From: Micromonospora sp. NBC_00389
GTDB taxonomy: Bacteria > Actinomycetota > Actinomycetes > Mycobacteriales > Micromonosporaceae
Assembly: GCF_036059255.1 (NCBI RefSeq)
Contig: NZ_CP107947.1
Location: 2,480,001 to 2,544,000 of the forward strand
Direction of reading: 5' to 3'
Length of the DNA stretch: 64,000 nt
A program made the translations under genes and the position numbers. Numbering within the stretch: position 1 is the stretch's first letter; each line of letters opens with the position of its first letter. The notes beneath the pieces are model-generated. The model saw only the letters and a list, made by a program, of their open reading frames with translations. It was not told the DNA's origin and searched no databases. Positions 45,243 to 53,747 of the stretch are shown in pieces.

Positions 45243-46012
45243 GTGGCGAACGAGGCGTTGCGGGTGGCGATGGCCCAGGCGGGGGAGACGGTCGAGTCGC
45301 TGGCCGAGAAGGTCGACGTCCATCCGAAGTCGGCGGCGCGGTGGCTCGCCGCGGGCGCATTCCACACCCGCGTACCCGGGTCGCGGTTGCGGAGGTGCTG
45401 CGCCGGGACGCCGCCGACCTCTGGCCCGAGCCGTTCCGCCGCCGCGACCTGCCGTGGTTTCGCCCCTGGGCCGAGCTCGAACAGGACGCCACCTCGATCC
45501 GGTCCTATCAGCCGCTGCTGGTGCCGGGCCTACTCCAGACCGAGGGGTACGCCCGCGCGGTGCTGGGCACCGGCGGGCTGGTCGCGCCGGCCGAGGTGGA
45601 CCAGATCGTGACGAGCCGGTTCGAGCGTCAGTCCGTCCTCGCCGCTGACAACCCACCGCAACTCGTTGCGGTGATCGACGAGGTGGTGCTTCGCCGACCG
45701 GTCGGCGATGGATCGGTGATGGCCGGACAACTGGCACATCTCGTGGCGGTGGCTGACTGGGAGCACGTGCAGGTCCGGGTGATTCCGGCCGACAGTCCGT
45801 GGCACACCGGGCTCGCCGGGCCCTTCGTTCTGGGCCGGCTGCCCGACGGGACGGAATTGGCGTATCTCGACAATCAGCTACGCGGTCAGGTCGTGACCGA
45901 TCCCATCGACGTCGCTAGCCTGGGACGCAGGTGGGAGAGCGTCACCGGCGAGGCGTTCCCCCAACGCCGGTCGATCGAGCTGATCAGGGAAGTGGCCAAG
46001 ACATGGACATGA
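45243..46012 (+). pseudogene. XRE-family HTH/DUF5753 regulator, frameshifted
   Basis: The GTG at 45243 follows AGGAGG and encodes MANEALRVAMAQAGETVESLAEKVDVHPKSAARWLAAG, an XRE-like N-terminal helix-turn-helix. At 45353-45355 one G appears to be missing. The continuation (RIPHPRTRVAVAEVLRRDAADLWPEP) and the DUF5753 ligand-binding part (SYQPLLVPGLLQTEGYARAVL) lie in another frame, ending at 46012. As written the protein is truncated; with one extra G it would be about 256 residues, normal for the family. A sequencing error in the G run is possible. It is coupled to a DUF397 gene by ATGA. Confidence 0.8.
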
Positions 46013-46197
46013 CCGACGCCCGCTGGCGTACCGCGACCCGCAGCAGCAACAACGGCGGCGACTGCGTTGAGGTGGCCGACAACCTGCCCGGCCGGGTGCT
46101 GGTCCGGGACAGCAAGGACCGCGACGGCGGCATCCTGACCTTCGCTCCGGCCGCCTGGGCGTCCTTCGTCGACGCTCTTCGCCAGACGACCCACTGA
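46009..46197 (+). CDS. DUF397 protein
   Basis: A 62-residue protein with the complete DUF397 pattern: ARWRTATRSSNNGGDCVEVADNLPGRVLVRDSKDRDGGILTFAPAAWASFVDALR. The ATG at 46009 overlaps the stop of the XRE/DUF5753 gene (ATGA); an ATG at 46003 is possible. XRE-DUF5753/DUF397 pairs are abundant in mycelial actinomycetes (the BldB/WhiJ-type families) and act in developmental control; a toxin-antitoxin-like relation has been proposed. The stop codon TGA (46195-46197) is the first three bases of a palindromic repeat. Confidence 0.88.
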   Translation: MTDARWRTATRSSNNGGDCVEVADNLPGRVLVRDSKDRDGGILTFAPAAWASFVDALRQTTH

Positions 46198-46271
46198 TCC
46201 ACTCCATATCGCCGAAACTGCGGTGTCAGGGCAGGGTTGATACGGCGACATCGGGGATGTCGAGTGGATCA
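46195..46271. repeat. 77-bp palindromic MITE-like repeat, copy B
   Basis: 10-bp terminal inverted repeats tgatccactc/gagtggatca enclose catatcgccga... and ...acatcggggatgtc, parallel to copy A at 44973-45056. The left end overlaps the DUF397 stop codon. Confidence 0.8.
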
Positions 46272-46281
46272 AGGGCGTGTG

Positions 46282-46794
46282 TCAGGCCGTACCCCAGGTG
46301 TAGGTCTGCTTGCGCAGCTTGAGGTACACGAACGCCTCGGTGGAGAGCACCCCGGGCACCGCGCGCAGCCGTTGCAGGATCTCCAGCAGGTGGTCGTCGT
46401 TGCGGCAGACCACCTCGGTGAGCAGGTCGAACGACCCAGCGGTGATCACCACGTAGTCGACCTCCACCAGCTCGGCCAGCCGGTCGGCCACCGCCTCCAG
46501 GTCGCCGTCGGTACGCAGGCCGATCATCGCCTGCCGGGGAAAACCGAGCTGGAGTGGATCAGTCACCGCGACGATCTGCATCACGCCGGAGTCGAGCAGC
46601 CGCTGCACCCGCTGGCGGACCGCCGCCTCGGAGAGCCCGACCGCCTTGCCGATGGTGGCGTACGGCCGGCGGCCGTCCTCCTGGAGCTGTTCGATGATCT
46701 GTTTGGCCACGTCGTCCAGCAGAGCGTGATTGGCACCTTCACGGACAGCTACCCGTCGCCCGCCGGTGCCGTTCTCATGCTGTCGGTTCGTCAT
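46282..46794 (-). CDS. Lrp/AsnC-family transcription regulator
   Basis: A 170-residue regulator. The N-terminal HTH (AKQIIEQLQEDGRRPYATIGKAVGLSEAAVRQRVQRLLDSGVMQ, about residues 30-75) and the C-terminal RAM ligand domain (MIGLRTDGDLEAVADRLAELVEVDYVVITAGSFDLLTEVV) are complete. A basic 25-residue lead-in precedes the HTH. The ATG at 46794 has GGGGAACGG upstream. It is divergent from the PotD-type transporter operon and lies beside the aminotransferase operon, so it is the likely regulator of polyamine uptake and breakdown. Candidate sites are CGCAACGGAAT at 46878-46888 and 44657-44667. Confidence 0.9.
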   Translation of the reverse strand: MTNRQHENGTGGRRVAVREGANHALLDDVAKQIIEQLQEDGRRPYATIGKAVGLSEAAVRQRVQRLLDSGVMQIVAVTDPLQLGFPRQAMIGLRTDGDLEAVADRLAELVEVDYVVITAGSFDLLTEVVCRNDDHLLEILQRLRAVPGVLSTEAFVYLKLRKQTYTWGTA

Positions 46795-46872
46795 CGTCCG
46801 TTCCCCATGTCCCGAATCGTGATGTCGCGCGTGTGTCCCCGCGCAGTCTGGCGTATTTCGTCGTGCATCGCT

Positions 46873-46888
46873 ATTCCCGCAACGGAAT
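46873..46888. promoter_or_regulatory. Palindrome ATTCC-N6-GGAAT, candidate Lrp/AsnC operator
   Basis: attcccgcaacggaat lies between the divergent regulator and potD-like genes. The right half CGCAACGGAAT recurs exactly at 44657-44667 in front of the aminotransferase gene. Confidence 0.4.
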
Positions 46889-46897
46889 CCCTTGTAA

Positions 46898-46946
46898 GGG
46901 AGGTCACCTCATGTCAGGATCAGTCGTCCTTGGCACCTGACCTCCC
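46898..46946 (+). promoter_or_regulatory. Possible structured 5' leader of the Pot-type operon
   Basis: gggaggtca (46898-46906) pairs with tgacctccc (46938-46946). Inside, gtcagg (46913-46918) could instead pair with cctgac (46936-46941), giving two exclusive folds before the ribosome-binding site of the transporter operon. Confidence 0.3.
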
Positions 46947-46999
46947 GCCGGCGCGCCACCCCCGTCCCGCCCGCCGACGATGACCCCCTAGGAGTCGTC

Positions 47000-48184
47000 A
47001 TGCGTACTCCCCTCCGGCCCCTCACCCGGCGTGGACTGCTCACCGGCACTCTCGGTTCGGCTGCGTTGCTCGCCGCTGGCGGCAGCCTCGCCGGCTGTGG
47101 CACCAAGGGTGCCCAGCAGACCGAGGCCGGCTGCGTCAGCGAGGACCTCTCCGGCACCGAGAAGAAGCTTGCCTTCTCCAACTGGCCGCAGTACATGGAC
47201 GTGGACGAGAAGGACGAGTCCAAGCGGCCCAGCCTGGACGGGTTCATCACCAAGAGCGGCATCCAGGTCACGTACACCGAGGACATCAACGACAACAACG
47301 AGTTCTTCGGCAAGGTGCAGAACCAACTCGCGGCCTGCCAGAGCACCGACCGGGACATCATCGTGCTGACCGACTGGATGGCGGCCCGGATGATCCGGCT
47401 CGGCTGGATCCAGAAGCTCGACCCGGCGAAGATCCCGAACGTCCAGGCCAACCTGCTTCCGTCACTGCTCAACCGCTCCTTCGACACCGAGAACCGGATC
47501 TCCATCCCGTGGCAGTCCGGCCTCGCAGGGTTGGCGTACAACGGCAGTGTCACCAAGGAGCTGCGCACTGTGGACGAGCTGCTCACCCGCCCCGATCTCA
47601 AGGGCAAGGTGACGGCGCTCAGCGAGATGCGCGACACCATGGGCCTGCTGATGCAGTCCAACGGGCACGACCCGGCCAACTTCACCACGGCCCAGTTCGA
47701 CGACGCGCTCAACAAGCTCAAGAAGGCCGTCGACTCGGGGCAGATTCGCAAGTTCACCGGCAACGACTACGCACCCGACCTGGCAAAGGGCGACATCGCC
47801 GCGTGCATCGGCTGGTCCGGCGACGTCATCCAGCTCTCCAGCGAGAACGAGAAGGTGCAGTTCGTCGCACCCGACTCCGGCGTGATGCTGTTCAGCGACA
47901 ACATGATGGTCCCCAACAAGGCCACCCACAAGGGCAACGCCGAGGCGCTGATCAACTACTACTACGAGCCGGCCGCCGCCGCGACGCTCGCCGCGTACGT
48001 CAACTACATCTGCCCCGTCAAGGGCGCCCAGGCCGAGATGGAGAAGATCGACCCGGAGCTGGCCGCCAACCCGCTGATCTTCCCCGACGAGGCGCTGCTG
48101 TCGAAGTCCAAGGTGTTCATGGCCCTGGACGAGAAGCAGGAGAAGGAGTTCGAGGGCAAGTTCCAGCAGGTCATCGGAGCGTGA
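47000..48184 (+). CDS. PotD-like polyamine ABC transporter substrate-binding lipoprotein
   Basis: A 394-residue extracellular binding protein. The N-terminus combines a twin-arginine pattern (LTRRGLLTG) with a lipobox LAGC (lipidated C33). The body is PotD/PotF-like: LAFSNWPQYMD, TYTEDINDNNEFFGKV, DWMAARMIRLGW, IPWQSGLAGLAYN and GWSGDVIQL. It binds spermidine, putrescine or a related cation and delivers it to the permease encoded downstream. The ATG has AGGAG at good spacing. It leads a seven-gene run in which every junction overlaps by 1-4 nt. The exact ligand is unknown. Confidence 0.93.
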   Translation: MRTPLRPLTRRGLLTGTLGSAALLAAGGSLAGCGTKGAQQTEAGCVSEDLSGTEKKLAFSNWPQYMDVDEKDESKRPSLDGFITKSGIQVTYTEDINDNNEFFGKVQNQLAACQSTDRDIIVLTDWMAARMIRLGWIQKLDPAKIPNVQANLLPSLLNRSFDTENRISIPWQSGLAGLAYNGSVTKELRTVDELLTRPDLKGKVTALSEMRDTMGLLMQSNGHDPANFTTAQFDDALNKLKKAVDSGQIRKFTGNDYAPDLAKGDIAACIGWSGDVIQLSSENEKVQFVAPDSGVMLFSDNMMVPNKATHKGNAEALINYYYEPAAAATLAAYVNYICPVKGAQAEMEKIDPELAANPLIFPDEALLSKSKVFMALDEKQEKEFEGKFQQVIGA

Positions 48185-49341
48185 CGGGGATGGCGCGCGA
48201 GACACCCGCCGGCGACCTGCGCCTGGCCAACCTCACCAAGCGGTTCGGCATCTTCACCGCCGTCGACGACCTCAGCCTGACCGTCCCGCAGGGCTCGTTC
48301 TTCGCCCTGCTCGGCGCGTCCGGCTGCGGCAAGACCACCACGCTGCGGATGATCGCCGGCCTGGAGGAGCCGACCAGCGGCCAGGTGCTGCTCGGCGACC
48401 GGGACATCGCCCGGCTGCGGCCGTACAAGCGCCCGGTCAACACCGTCTTCCAGAGCTACGCGCTCTTCCCGCACCTGAACATCTTCGAGAACGTGGCCTT
48501 CGGGCTGCGTCGGCGTGGCATCCGCTCGGTCGACAACGAGGTCATGCGGATGCTGTCGCTGGTGCAGCTCGACGACTACGGCAACCGACGCCCGGCCCAG
48601 CTCTCCGGCGGCCAGCAGCAACGGGTCGCGCTGGCCCGTGCGCTGATCAACCAGCCGCAGGTGCTGCTGCTCGACGAGCCGCTCGGCGCGCTCGACCTGA
48701 AGCTGCGTCGGCAGATGCAGATCGAGCTGAAGCGAATCCAGACCGAGGTGGGTATCACCTTCGTGCACGTCACGCACGACCAGGAGGAGGCCATGACCAT
48801 GGCCGACACCGTCGCGGTGATGAACGCCGGCCGGATCGAGCAGCTCGGCACCCCGGCCGACATCTACGAGTTCCCGGCAACCGCCTTCGTGGCGAACTTC
48901 CTCGGCCAGTCCAACCTGCTCGCCGGCGAAGCCGCCGGCACCGGCGGCGGCGAGGTCGCGGTGACCGCGCACGGCGCGCGCTTCTCGGTGCCCGCCGGCC
49001 GCGCCCGGGCCGACCAGGGCCCGGTCCACCTGGGGGTACGCCCGGAGAAGCTCCACCTGGTCGGCTCCGCCGACCAGGTGCCCGCGGGCCACCAGCACGT
49101 CACCGGGGTGGTCACCGACGCCTCCTACGTCGGAGTCAGCACGCAGTACCTCCTGCGCACCGGCTGGGGCACCGAACTGTCGGTCTTCGCGGCCAACAGC
49201 GGTGCGGTGGCGCAGGTTCCGGTCGGCAGCGAGGCGGTGGCGTACTGGGATCCGCGGCACGCGTTCCTGCTGCCCCGGGACGCCGCCGACACCGATCGGA
49301 CCTCCCCGGTGCTCGACGAGCCGGTGGGTGCGTCGTCGTGA
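48181..49341 (+). CDS. PotA-like ABC transporter ATP-binding protein
   Basis: A 386-residue ATPase: Walker A GASGCGKT (45-52), signature LSGGQQQR (from 141), Walker B VLLLDEP (161-167), H-loop [10 protein letters not shown]. The C-terminal TOBE-type domain (about 250-370) is typical of PotA/MalK subfamilies. The GTG start overlaps the preceding stop (GTGA), and an ATG at 48190 is an alternative. The protein powers polyamine import with the two following permeases. Confidence 0.94.
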   Translation: MTGMARETPAGDLRLANLTKRFGIFTAVDDLSLTVPQGSFFALLGASGCGKTTTLRMIAGLEEPTSGQVLLGDRDIARLRPYKRPVNTVFQSYALFPHLNIFENVAFGLRRRGIRSVDNEVMRMLSLVQLDDYGNRRPAQLSGGQQQRVALARALINQPQVLLLDEPLGALDLKLRRQMQIELKRIQTEVGITFVHVTHDQEEAMTMADTVAVMNAGRIEQLGTPADIYEFPATAFVANFLGQSNLLAGEAAGTGGGEVAVTAHGARFSVPAGRARADQGPVHLGVRPEKLHLVGSADQVPAGHQHVTGVVTDASYVGVSTQYLLRTGWGTELSVFAANSGAVAQVPVGSEAVAYWDPRHAFLLPRDAADTDRTSPVLDEPVGASS

Positions 49342-50252
49342 CCCTCCTGGCCCAGGTGCCCACCGGATCGGGGCAGCCGCCGCCCACGCCGCCGGCCGCC
49401 CGGTCCGGGAAGTACCGCCTGCTGCCGTACCTGCTGCTGCTGCCCGGCGCGGCCTGGCTGCTGGTCTTCTTCGGCGTGCCGCTGGTGCAGCTCGCCTCGG
49501 CCAGCCTCTACGACCCCAGCGGCTCGCTCTCCACCGGGTACGCGATGACCTGGGCGTTCGGCAACTACCCGGACGTGTTGCAGGCGTACTGGCCGCAGTT
49601 CCTCCGCTCGTTCGGCTACGCCGGCCTGGCCCTGGTGCTGGCGCTGCTGCTCGGCTACCCACTGGCGTACGCCATCGCACAGAAGGCCGGCCGGTGGAAG
49701 AACCTGCTGCTCGTCTGCGTGGTCGCGCCGATGTTCACCAGCTTCCTGGTCCGCACGCTGGCCTGGAAGACCATCCTGTCGGACAACGGCGCGCTGGTCG
49801 GCCTGCTGCGCGACGTGCACCTGCTCGCCCCGGACGGCCGGCTGCTGGCCACCCCGTTCGCGGTGGTGCTCGGCCTGACGTACAACTTCCTGCCGTTCCT
49901 GGTGCTGCCGCTGTACGCGAGCCTGGAACGGCTGGACTACCGGCTGCTGGAGGCGGCCAGTGACCTGTACGCCAGCCCGGTGCAGGCGTTCCGCCGGGTG
50001 ACCCTGCCGCTGTCCATGCCCGGCCTGATCGCCGGCACGCTGCTGTTCTTCATTCCGGCCAGCGGTGACTACATCAACGCCGAGCTGCTCGGCACCCCGA
50101 ACGAGTACATGATCGGCAACGTCATCGACTCGGCGTTCCTGGTCCGGCTGGACTACCCGCAGGGCGCGGCGCTGTCGTTCCTGCTGATGGCGGCGATCCT
50201 CGCGGTGGTCTTCGGCTACCTGCGCAAGGCCGGCACGGAGGAGGTTCTCTGA
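49338..50252 (+). CDS. PotB-like ABC transporter permease
   Basis: A 304-residue inner-membrane permease with six predicted helices. The EAA-like loop reads LLEAASDLYASPVQAFRRVTLPLSMPGLIAG. It starts at a GTG overlapping the ATPase stop (GTGA). PotB-type proteins combine with PotC-type proteins to form the translocation pore for spermidine/putrescine. A short Pro-rich N-terminus precedes helix 1. Confidence 0.93.
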   Translation: MTLLAQVPTGSGQPPPTPPAARSGKYRLLPYLLLLPGAAWLLVFFGVPLVQLASASLYDPSGSLSTGYAMTWAFGNYPDVLQAYWPQFLRSFGYAGLALVLALLLGYPLAYAIAQKAGRWKNLLLVCVVAPMFTSFLVRTLAWKTILSDNGALVGLLRDVHLLAPDGRLLATPFAVVLGLTYNFLPFLVLPLYASLERLDYRLLEAASDLYASPVQAFRRVTLPLSMPGLIAGTLLFFIPASGDYINAELLGTPNEYMIGNVIDSAFLVRLDYPQGAALSFLLMAAILAVVFGYLRKAGTEEVL

Positions 50253-51094
50253 TGAGAGTGTCCCGCTGGCTGGCCGACCGCTGGGTGATGATCGTGGCGC
50301 TGCTGGTGCTCGGCTACCTGGCGCTGCCGATCCTGGTGGTGGCCGGGCTGTCGTTCAACCGGCCGTCGAGCCGGCTGTCGTACGACTTCGACGAGTTCAC
50401 CCTGGACAACTGGCGTCAGCCGTGCGCCACCTCCGACATGTGTGACGCGGTCGTCCGGAGTGTGCAGATCGGCTTCATCGCCACCGTGGTCGCCACCGTG
50501 CTCGGCACCCTGATGGCGTTCGCGCTGGTCCGGCACCGCTTCCGCGGCCGGTCCGGCATCAACGTGCTGATCTTCCTGCCGATGGCCACCCCGGAGCTGG
50601 TGATGGGCACCTCGCTGCTGGCCCTCTTCGTCTCCGCCGGGGTGCCGCAGGGCTTCTGGACCATCGTCATCGCGCACGTGATGTTCTGCGTCTCGTTCGT
50701 GGTGGTCACGGTCAAGGCGCGGCTGGCCGGGATGGACCGGCGGCTGGAGGAGGCCGCCATGGACCTCTACGCCAGCGAGTGGCAGACCTTCCGGCGGATC
50801 ACGCTGCCGCTGGTGCTGCCCGGCATCGTGGCCGCCGCGCTGCTGGCCTTCTCGCTGAGCTTCGACGACTTCATCATCACGAACTTCAACGCCGGCACCA
50901 CCGTCACGTTCCCGATGTACGTGTGGGGTGCCGCCCAGCGGGGCATCCCGCCGCAGGTCAACGTCATCGGCACCGCGATGTTCGCGATCGCGCTGCTGCT
51001 GGTCGGGCTCAGCTCGCTGCGCGGCCGGCGATCCCGCCGGGCCAACCTGCTGGCCGGCACGGCATCGGGCCGTCAGACGCGCCGGTCGTCATGA
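50252..51094 (+). CDS. PotC-like ABC transporter permease
   Basis: A 280-residue permease with about six helices and the EAA loop RLEEAAMDLYASEWQTFRRITLPLVLPGIVAA. The ATG overlaps the previous stop (TGATG). The loop between helices 1 and 2 contains a cysteine pair (QPCATSDMC). It pairs with the PotB-like subunit. It ends in a basic tail (GRRSRRANLL). Confidence 0.93.
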   Translation: MRVSRWLADRWVMIVALLVLGYLALPILVVAGLSFNRPSSRLSYDFDEFTLDNWRQPCATSDMCDAVVRSVQIGFIATVVATVLGTLMAFALVRHRFRGRSGINVLIFLPMATPELVMGTSLLALFVSAGVPQGFWTIVIAHVMFCVSFVVVTVKARLAGMDRRLEEAAMDLYASEWQTFRRITLPLVLPGIVAAALLAFSLSFDDFIITNFNAGTTVTFPMYVWGAAQRGIPPQVNVIGTAMFAIALLLVGLSSLRGRRSRRANLLAGTASGRQTRRSS

Positions 51095-52545
51095 CCCTGC
51101 CGCATACCGGCCGGGCGCTGGCCGACGCGGCGCCCGTGCCGTACTGGCTCGACCGCCCGGACCGCCCCGACCCGCTGCCGCCGCTCGCCGGCCCGCAGGA
51201 CGCCGACCTGCTGGTGATCGGTGGCGGGTACAGCGGGCTCTGGGCCGCCCTGCTGGCGAAGCAGGCCGACCCCGACCGCGACGTGCTGCTGGTCGACGCC
51301 GGTACCTGCGGCTGGGCCGCGTCTGGGCGCAACGGCGGTTTCTGCGCGGCCTCGCTCACCCATGGGCTGGCCAACGGCGTCGACCGGTTCCCCGGTGAGA
51401 TCGGCGAGCTGGAACGCCTTGGCCGGGAGAACCTGGACGCCATCGCCGCCACCGTCGCCGATTTCGGCATCGACTGCGACTTCGAGCGCACCGGGGAGCT
51501 GGCCGTCGCCGTCGCGCCGTACCAGGTGGCCGGGCTGGCCGCCGACGCGGAGCTGGCCCAGCGGTACGGCCACCACGTGCGGCTGCTGGACCGCGACGAG
51601 GTGCGCGCCGAGGTCAACTCACCGACGTACCTGAGTGGGATGTTCGACGCCGACCGGGTGGCCATGCTGGACCCGGCGAAGCTGGCGTGGGGGCTGCGCC
51701 GCGCCTGCCTCGACCTCGGCGTGCGGGTGCACGAGCACACCCGGGTCACCGGGCTGCGCGCCGACGGTGCCGCGCTGTACGCCAGCACCCTCGGCACCGA
51801 TCCCGCCGACGCCGGTATGGCCGGTGCGCCGGCCGCAGGTCGGCCCGGGTCGGTGCGGGCCCGACGAATCGTGCTGGCCACCAACGCCTTCCCGCCGCTG
51901 CTGCGCCGGCTGCGGGCGTACCTGGTGCCGGTCTACGACCACGTGCTGATGACCGAACCGCTCACCCCGGCCCAGCGGGACGCGATCGGCTGGCGCAACC
52001 GGCAGGGGCTGGCCGACACCGGCAACCAGTTCCACTACTACCGGATCACGGCCGACGGGCGGATCCTCTTCGGCGGCTACGACGCGGTCTACCACTACGG
52101 CAACCGGGTAGCGCCGGAGCTGGAGCAGCGCCCGGCCACCTTCGCCGCCCTCGCCGCGCACTTCTTCACCACCTTTCCGCAGCTCGCCGACGTGAGCTTC
52201 AGCCACCGCTGGGGTGGCGTCATCGACACCTGCACCCGGTTCTGCCCGTTCTTCGGCACCGCGTACGGCGGCCGGCTGGCGTACGCGGCCGGCTACACCG
52301 GTCTCGGCGTGGGGGCCACCCGCTTCGCAGCCCGGGTACTGCTCGACCTGCTGGCCGGCGGGGACACCCCGCTGACCCGGCTCGACCTGGTCCGCAGCAA
52401 GCCACTGCCGTTCCCGCCGGAACCCGTCCGCGCGATCGGCATCAACCTCACCCGCTGGTCAATGGCCCGTGCTGACGCGCGCGACGGCCGTCGCGACCTC
52501 TGGCTCCGTACTCTCGATCGTCTCGGTTTGGGGTTTGATTCCTGA
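51091..52545 (+). CDS. FAD-dependent oxidoreductase, PuuB-like (second copy)
   Basis: A 484-residue flavoprotein paralogous to the one at 41766. It has ADLLVIGGGYSGLWAALLA, then GWAASGRNGGFCAASLTHGLANG, and a C-terminal AYAAGYTGLGVGATRFAARVLLDLL loop. It begins with a WLDRP-type N-terminus (VPYWLDRPDRPDPLPPL), seen in gamma-glutamylputrescine oxidase-like proteins. Coupled to the transporter (ATGA, 51091-51094), it probably oxidises the imported amine, producing an aldehyde, ammonia or amine, and H2O2. Confidence 0.88.
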   Translation: MTLPHTGRALADAAPVPYWLDRPDRPDPLPPLAGPQDADLLVIGGGYSGLWAALLAKQADPDRDVLLVDAGTCGWAASGRNGGFCAASLTHGLANGVDRFPGEIGELERLGRENLDAIAATVADFGIDCDFERTGELAVAVAPYQVAGLAADAELAQRYGHHVRLLDRDEVRAEVNSPTYLSGMFDADRVAMLDPAKLAWGLRRACLDLGVRVHEHTRVTGLRADGAALYASTLGTDPADAGMAGAPAAGRPGSVRARRIVLATNAFPPLLRRLRAYLVPVYDHVLMTEPLTPAQRDAIGWRNRQGLADTGNQFHYYRITADGRILFGGYDAVYHYGNRVAPELEQRPATFAALAAHFFTTFPQLADVSFSHRWGGVIDTCTRFCPFFGTAYGGRLAYAAGYTGLGVGATRFAARVLLDLLAGGDTPLTRLDLVRSKPLPFPPEPVRAIGINLTRWSMARADARDGRRDLWLRTLDRLGLGFDS

Positions 52546-53747
52546 TGCGTGTCCTCCTCGTCGGCGCCGGTGGCGTCGGCTCCGCCGCCGTAGCCATCGC
52601 CGCCCGACGCTCCTACTTCGAGACCATGGTGGTCGCCGACCACGACCCGGGCCGCGCCGAGCGGGCGATCGCCGGGCACGGTGACCGCTTCGTCGCCGCC
52701 CAGGTGGACGCCTCGTCGGCCGACGCGGTCGCCGCGCTCTGCCGGGAGCACCGGATCACCCACGTGCTCAACGCCGTCGACCCGCGCTTCGTCATGCCGA
52801 TCTTCGACGGTGCGTTCGCGGCCGGTGCGGACTACCTCGACATGGCGATGTCGCTGTCGCACCCGCACCCGTCCCACCCGTACGCCGAGACCGGGGTGAT
52901 GCTCGGCGACGAGCAGTTCGCGGTGTCCGATGCGTGGTCCAGGGCCGGTCGGCTGGCGCTCTGCGGCATCGGCGTCGAACCCGGCCTGTCCGACGTGTTC
53001 GCCCGGTACGCCGCCGACGAGTTGTTCAGCGAGATCGACGAGATCGGCGTCCGGGACGGCGCGAACCTCACCGTCGACGGCTACGACTTCGCGCCCTCGT
53101 TCTCCATCTGGACCACCATCGAGGAGTGCCTCAACCCGCCGGTGGTCTGGGAGAAGGATCGGGGCTGGTATACAACCGAGCCGTTCTCCGAGCCGGAGGT
53201 CTTCCACTTCCCCGAGGGGATCGGGCCGGTCGAGTGCGTCAACGTCGAGCACGAGGAGGTGCTGCTCATCCCGCGCTGGGTCAAGGCCCGCCGGGTCACC
53301 TTCAAGTACGGCCTCGGCGACGAGTTCATCGAGGTGCTCAAGACGCTGCACAAACTCGGCCTGGACGCTGCTTCCCCGGTCCGGGTGCGCGGCGTCGAGG
53401 TGTCCCCGCGCGACGTGGTCGCGGCCTGTCTGCCCGACCCGGCCACCCTCGGCGAGCGGATGCGCGGCAAGACCTGCGCCGGCACCTGGGTGCGCGGTCT
53501 CGGCCCCGACGGGCAGCCCCGGGAGGTCTACCTGTACCACGTGGTCGACAACGAGTGGTCGATGCGGGAGTACGGCCACCAGGCGGTGGTCTGGCAGACC
53601 GCGGTCAACCCGATGGTCGCGTTGGAGCTGCTCGCCACCGGCGTCTGGTCCGGCGTCGGCGTGCTCGGCCCGGAGGCGCTGCCCCCGATGCCCTTCCTCG
53701 ACCTGCTGACCGCCTACGGCTCGCCGTGGGGAATGGAGGAGCGATGA
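52545..53747 (+). CDS. Saccharopine dehydrogenase-family protein
   Basis: A 400-residue NAD(P)-dependent protein with Rossmann motif MRVLLVGAGGVGSAAVAIAARR and the saccharopine-dehydrogenase segments ITHVLNAVDPRFVMPIFDGAFAAGADYLDMAM and GIGVEPGLSDVFARYAADELF. Family members include saccharopine dehydrogenase, lysine 6-dehydrogenase and carboxynorspermidine dehydrogenase. The polyamine operon suggests reductive or oxidative C-N chemistry on a polyamine intermediate. The start overlaps the previous stop (TGATG). The substrate is not determined. Confidence 0.85.
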   Translation: MRVLLVGAGGVGSAAVAIAARRSYFETMVVADHDPGRAERAIAGHGDRFVAAQVDASSADAVAALCREHRITHVLNAVDPRFVMPIFDGAFAAGADYLDMAMSLSHPHPSHPYAETGVMLGDEQFAVSDAWSRAGRLALCGIGVEPGLSDVFARYAADELFSEIDEIGVRDGANLTVDGYDFAPSFSIWTTIEECLNPPVVWEKDRGWYTTEPFSEPEVFHFPEGIGPVECVNVEHEEVLLIPRWVKARRVTFKYGLGDEFIEVLKTLHKLGLDAASPVRVRGVEVSPRDVVAACLPDPATLGERMRGKTCAGTWVRGLGPDGQPREVYLYHVVDNEWSMREYGHQAVVWQTAVNPMVALELLATGVWSGVGVLGPEALPPMPFLDLLTAYGSPWGMEER

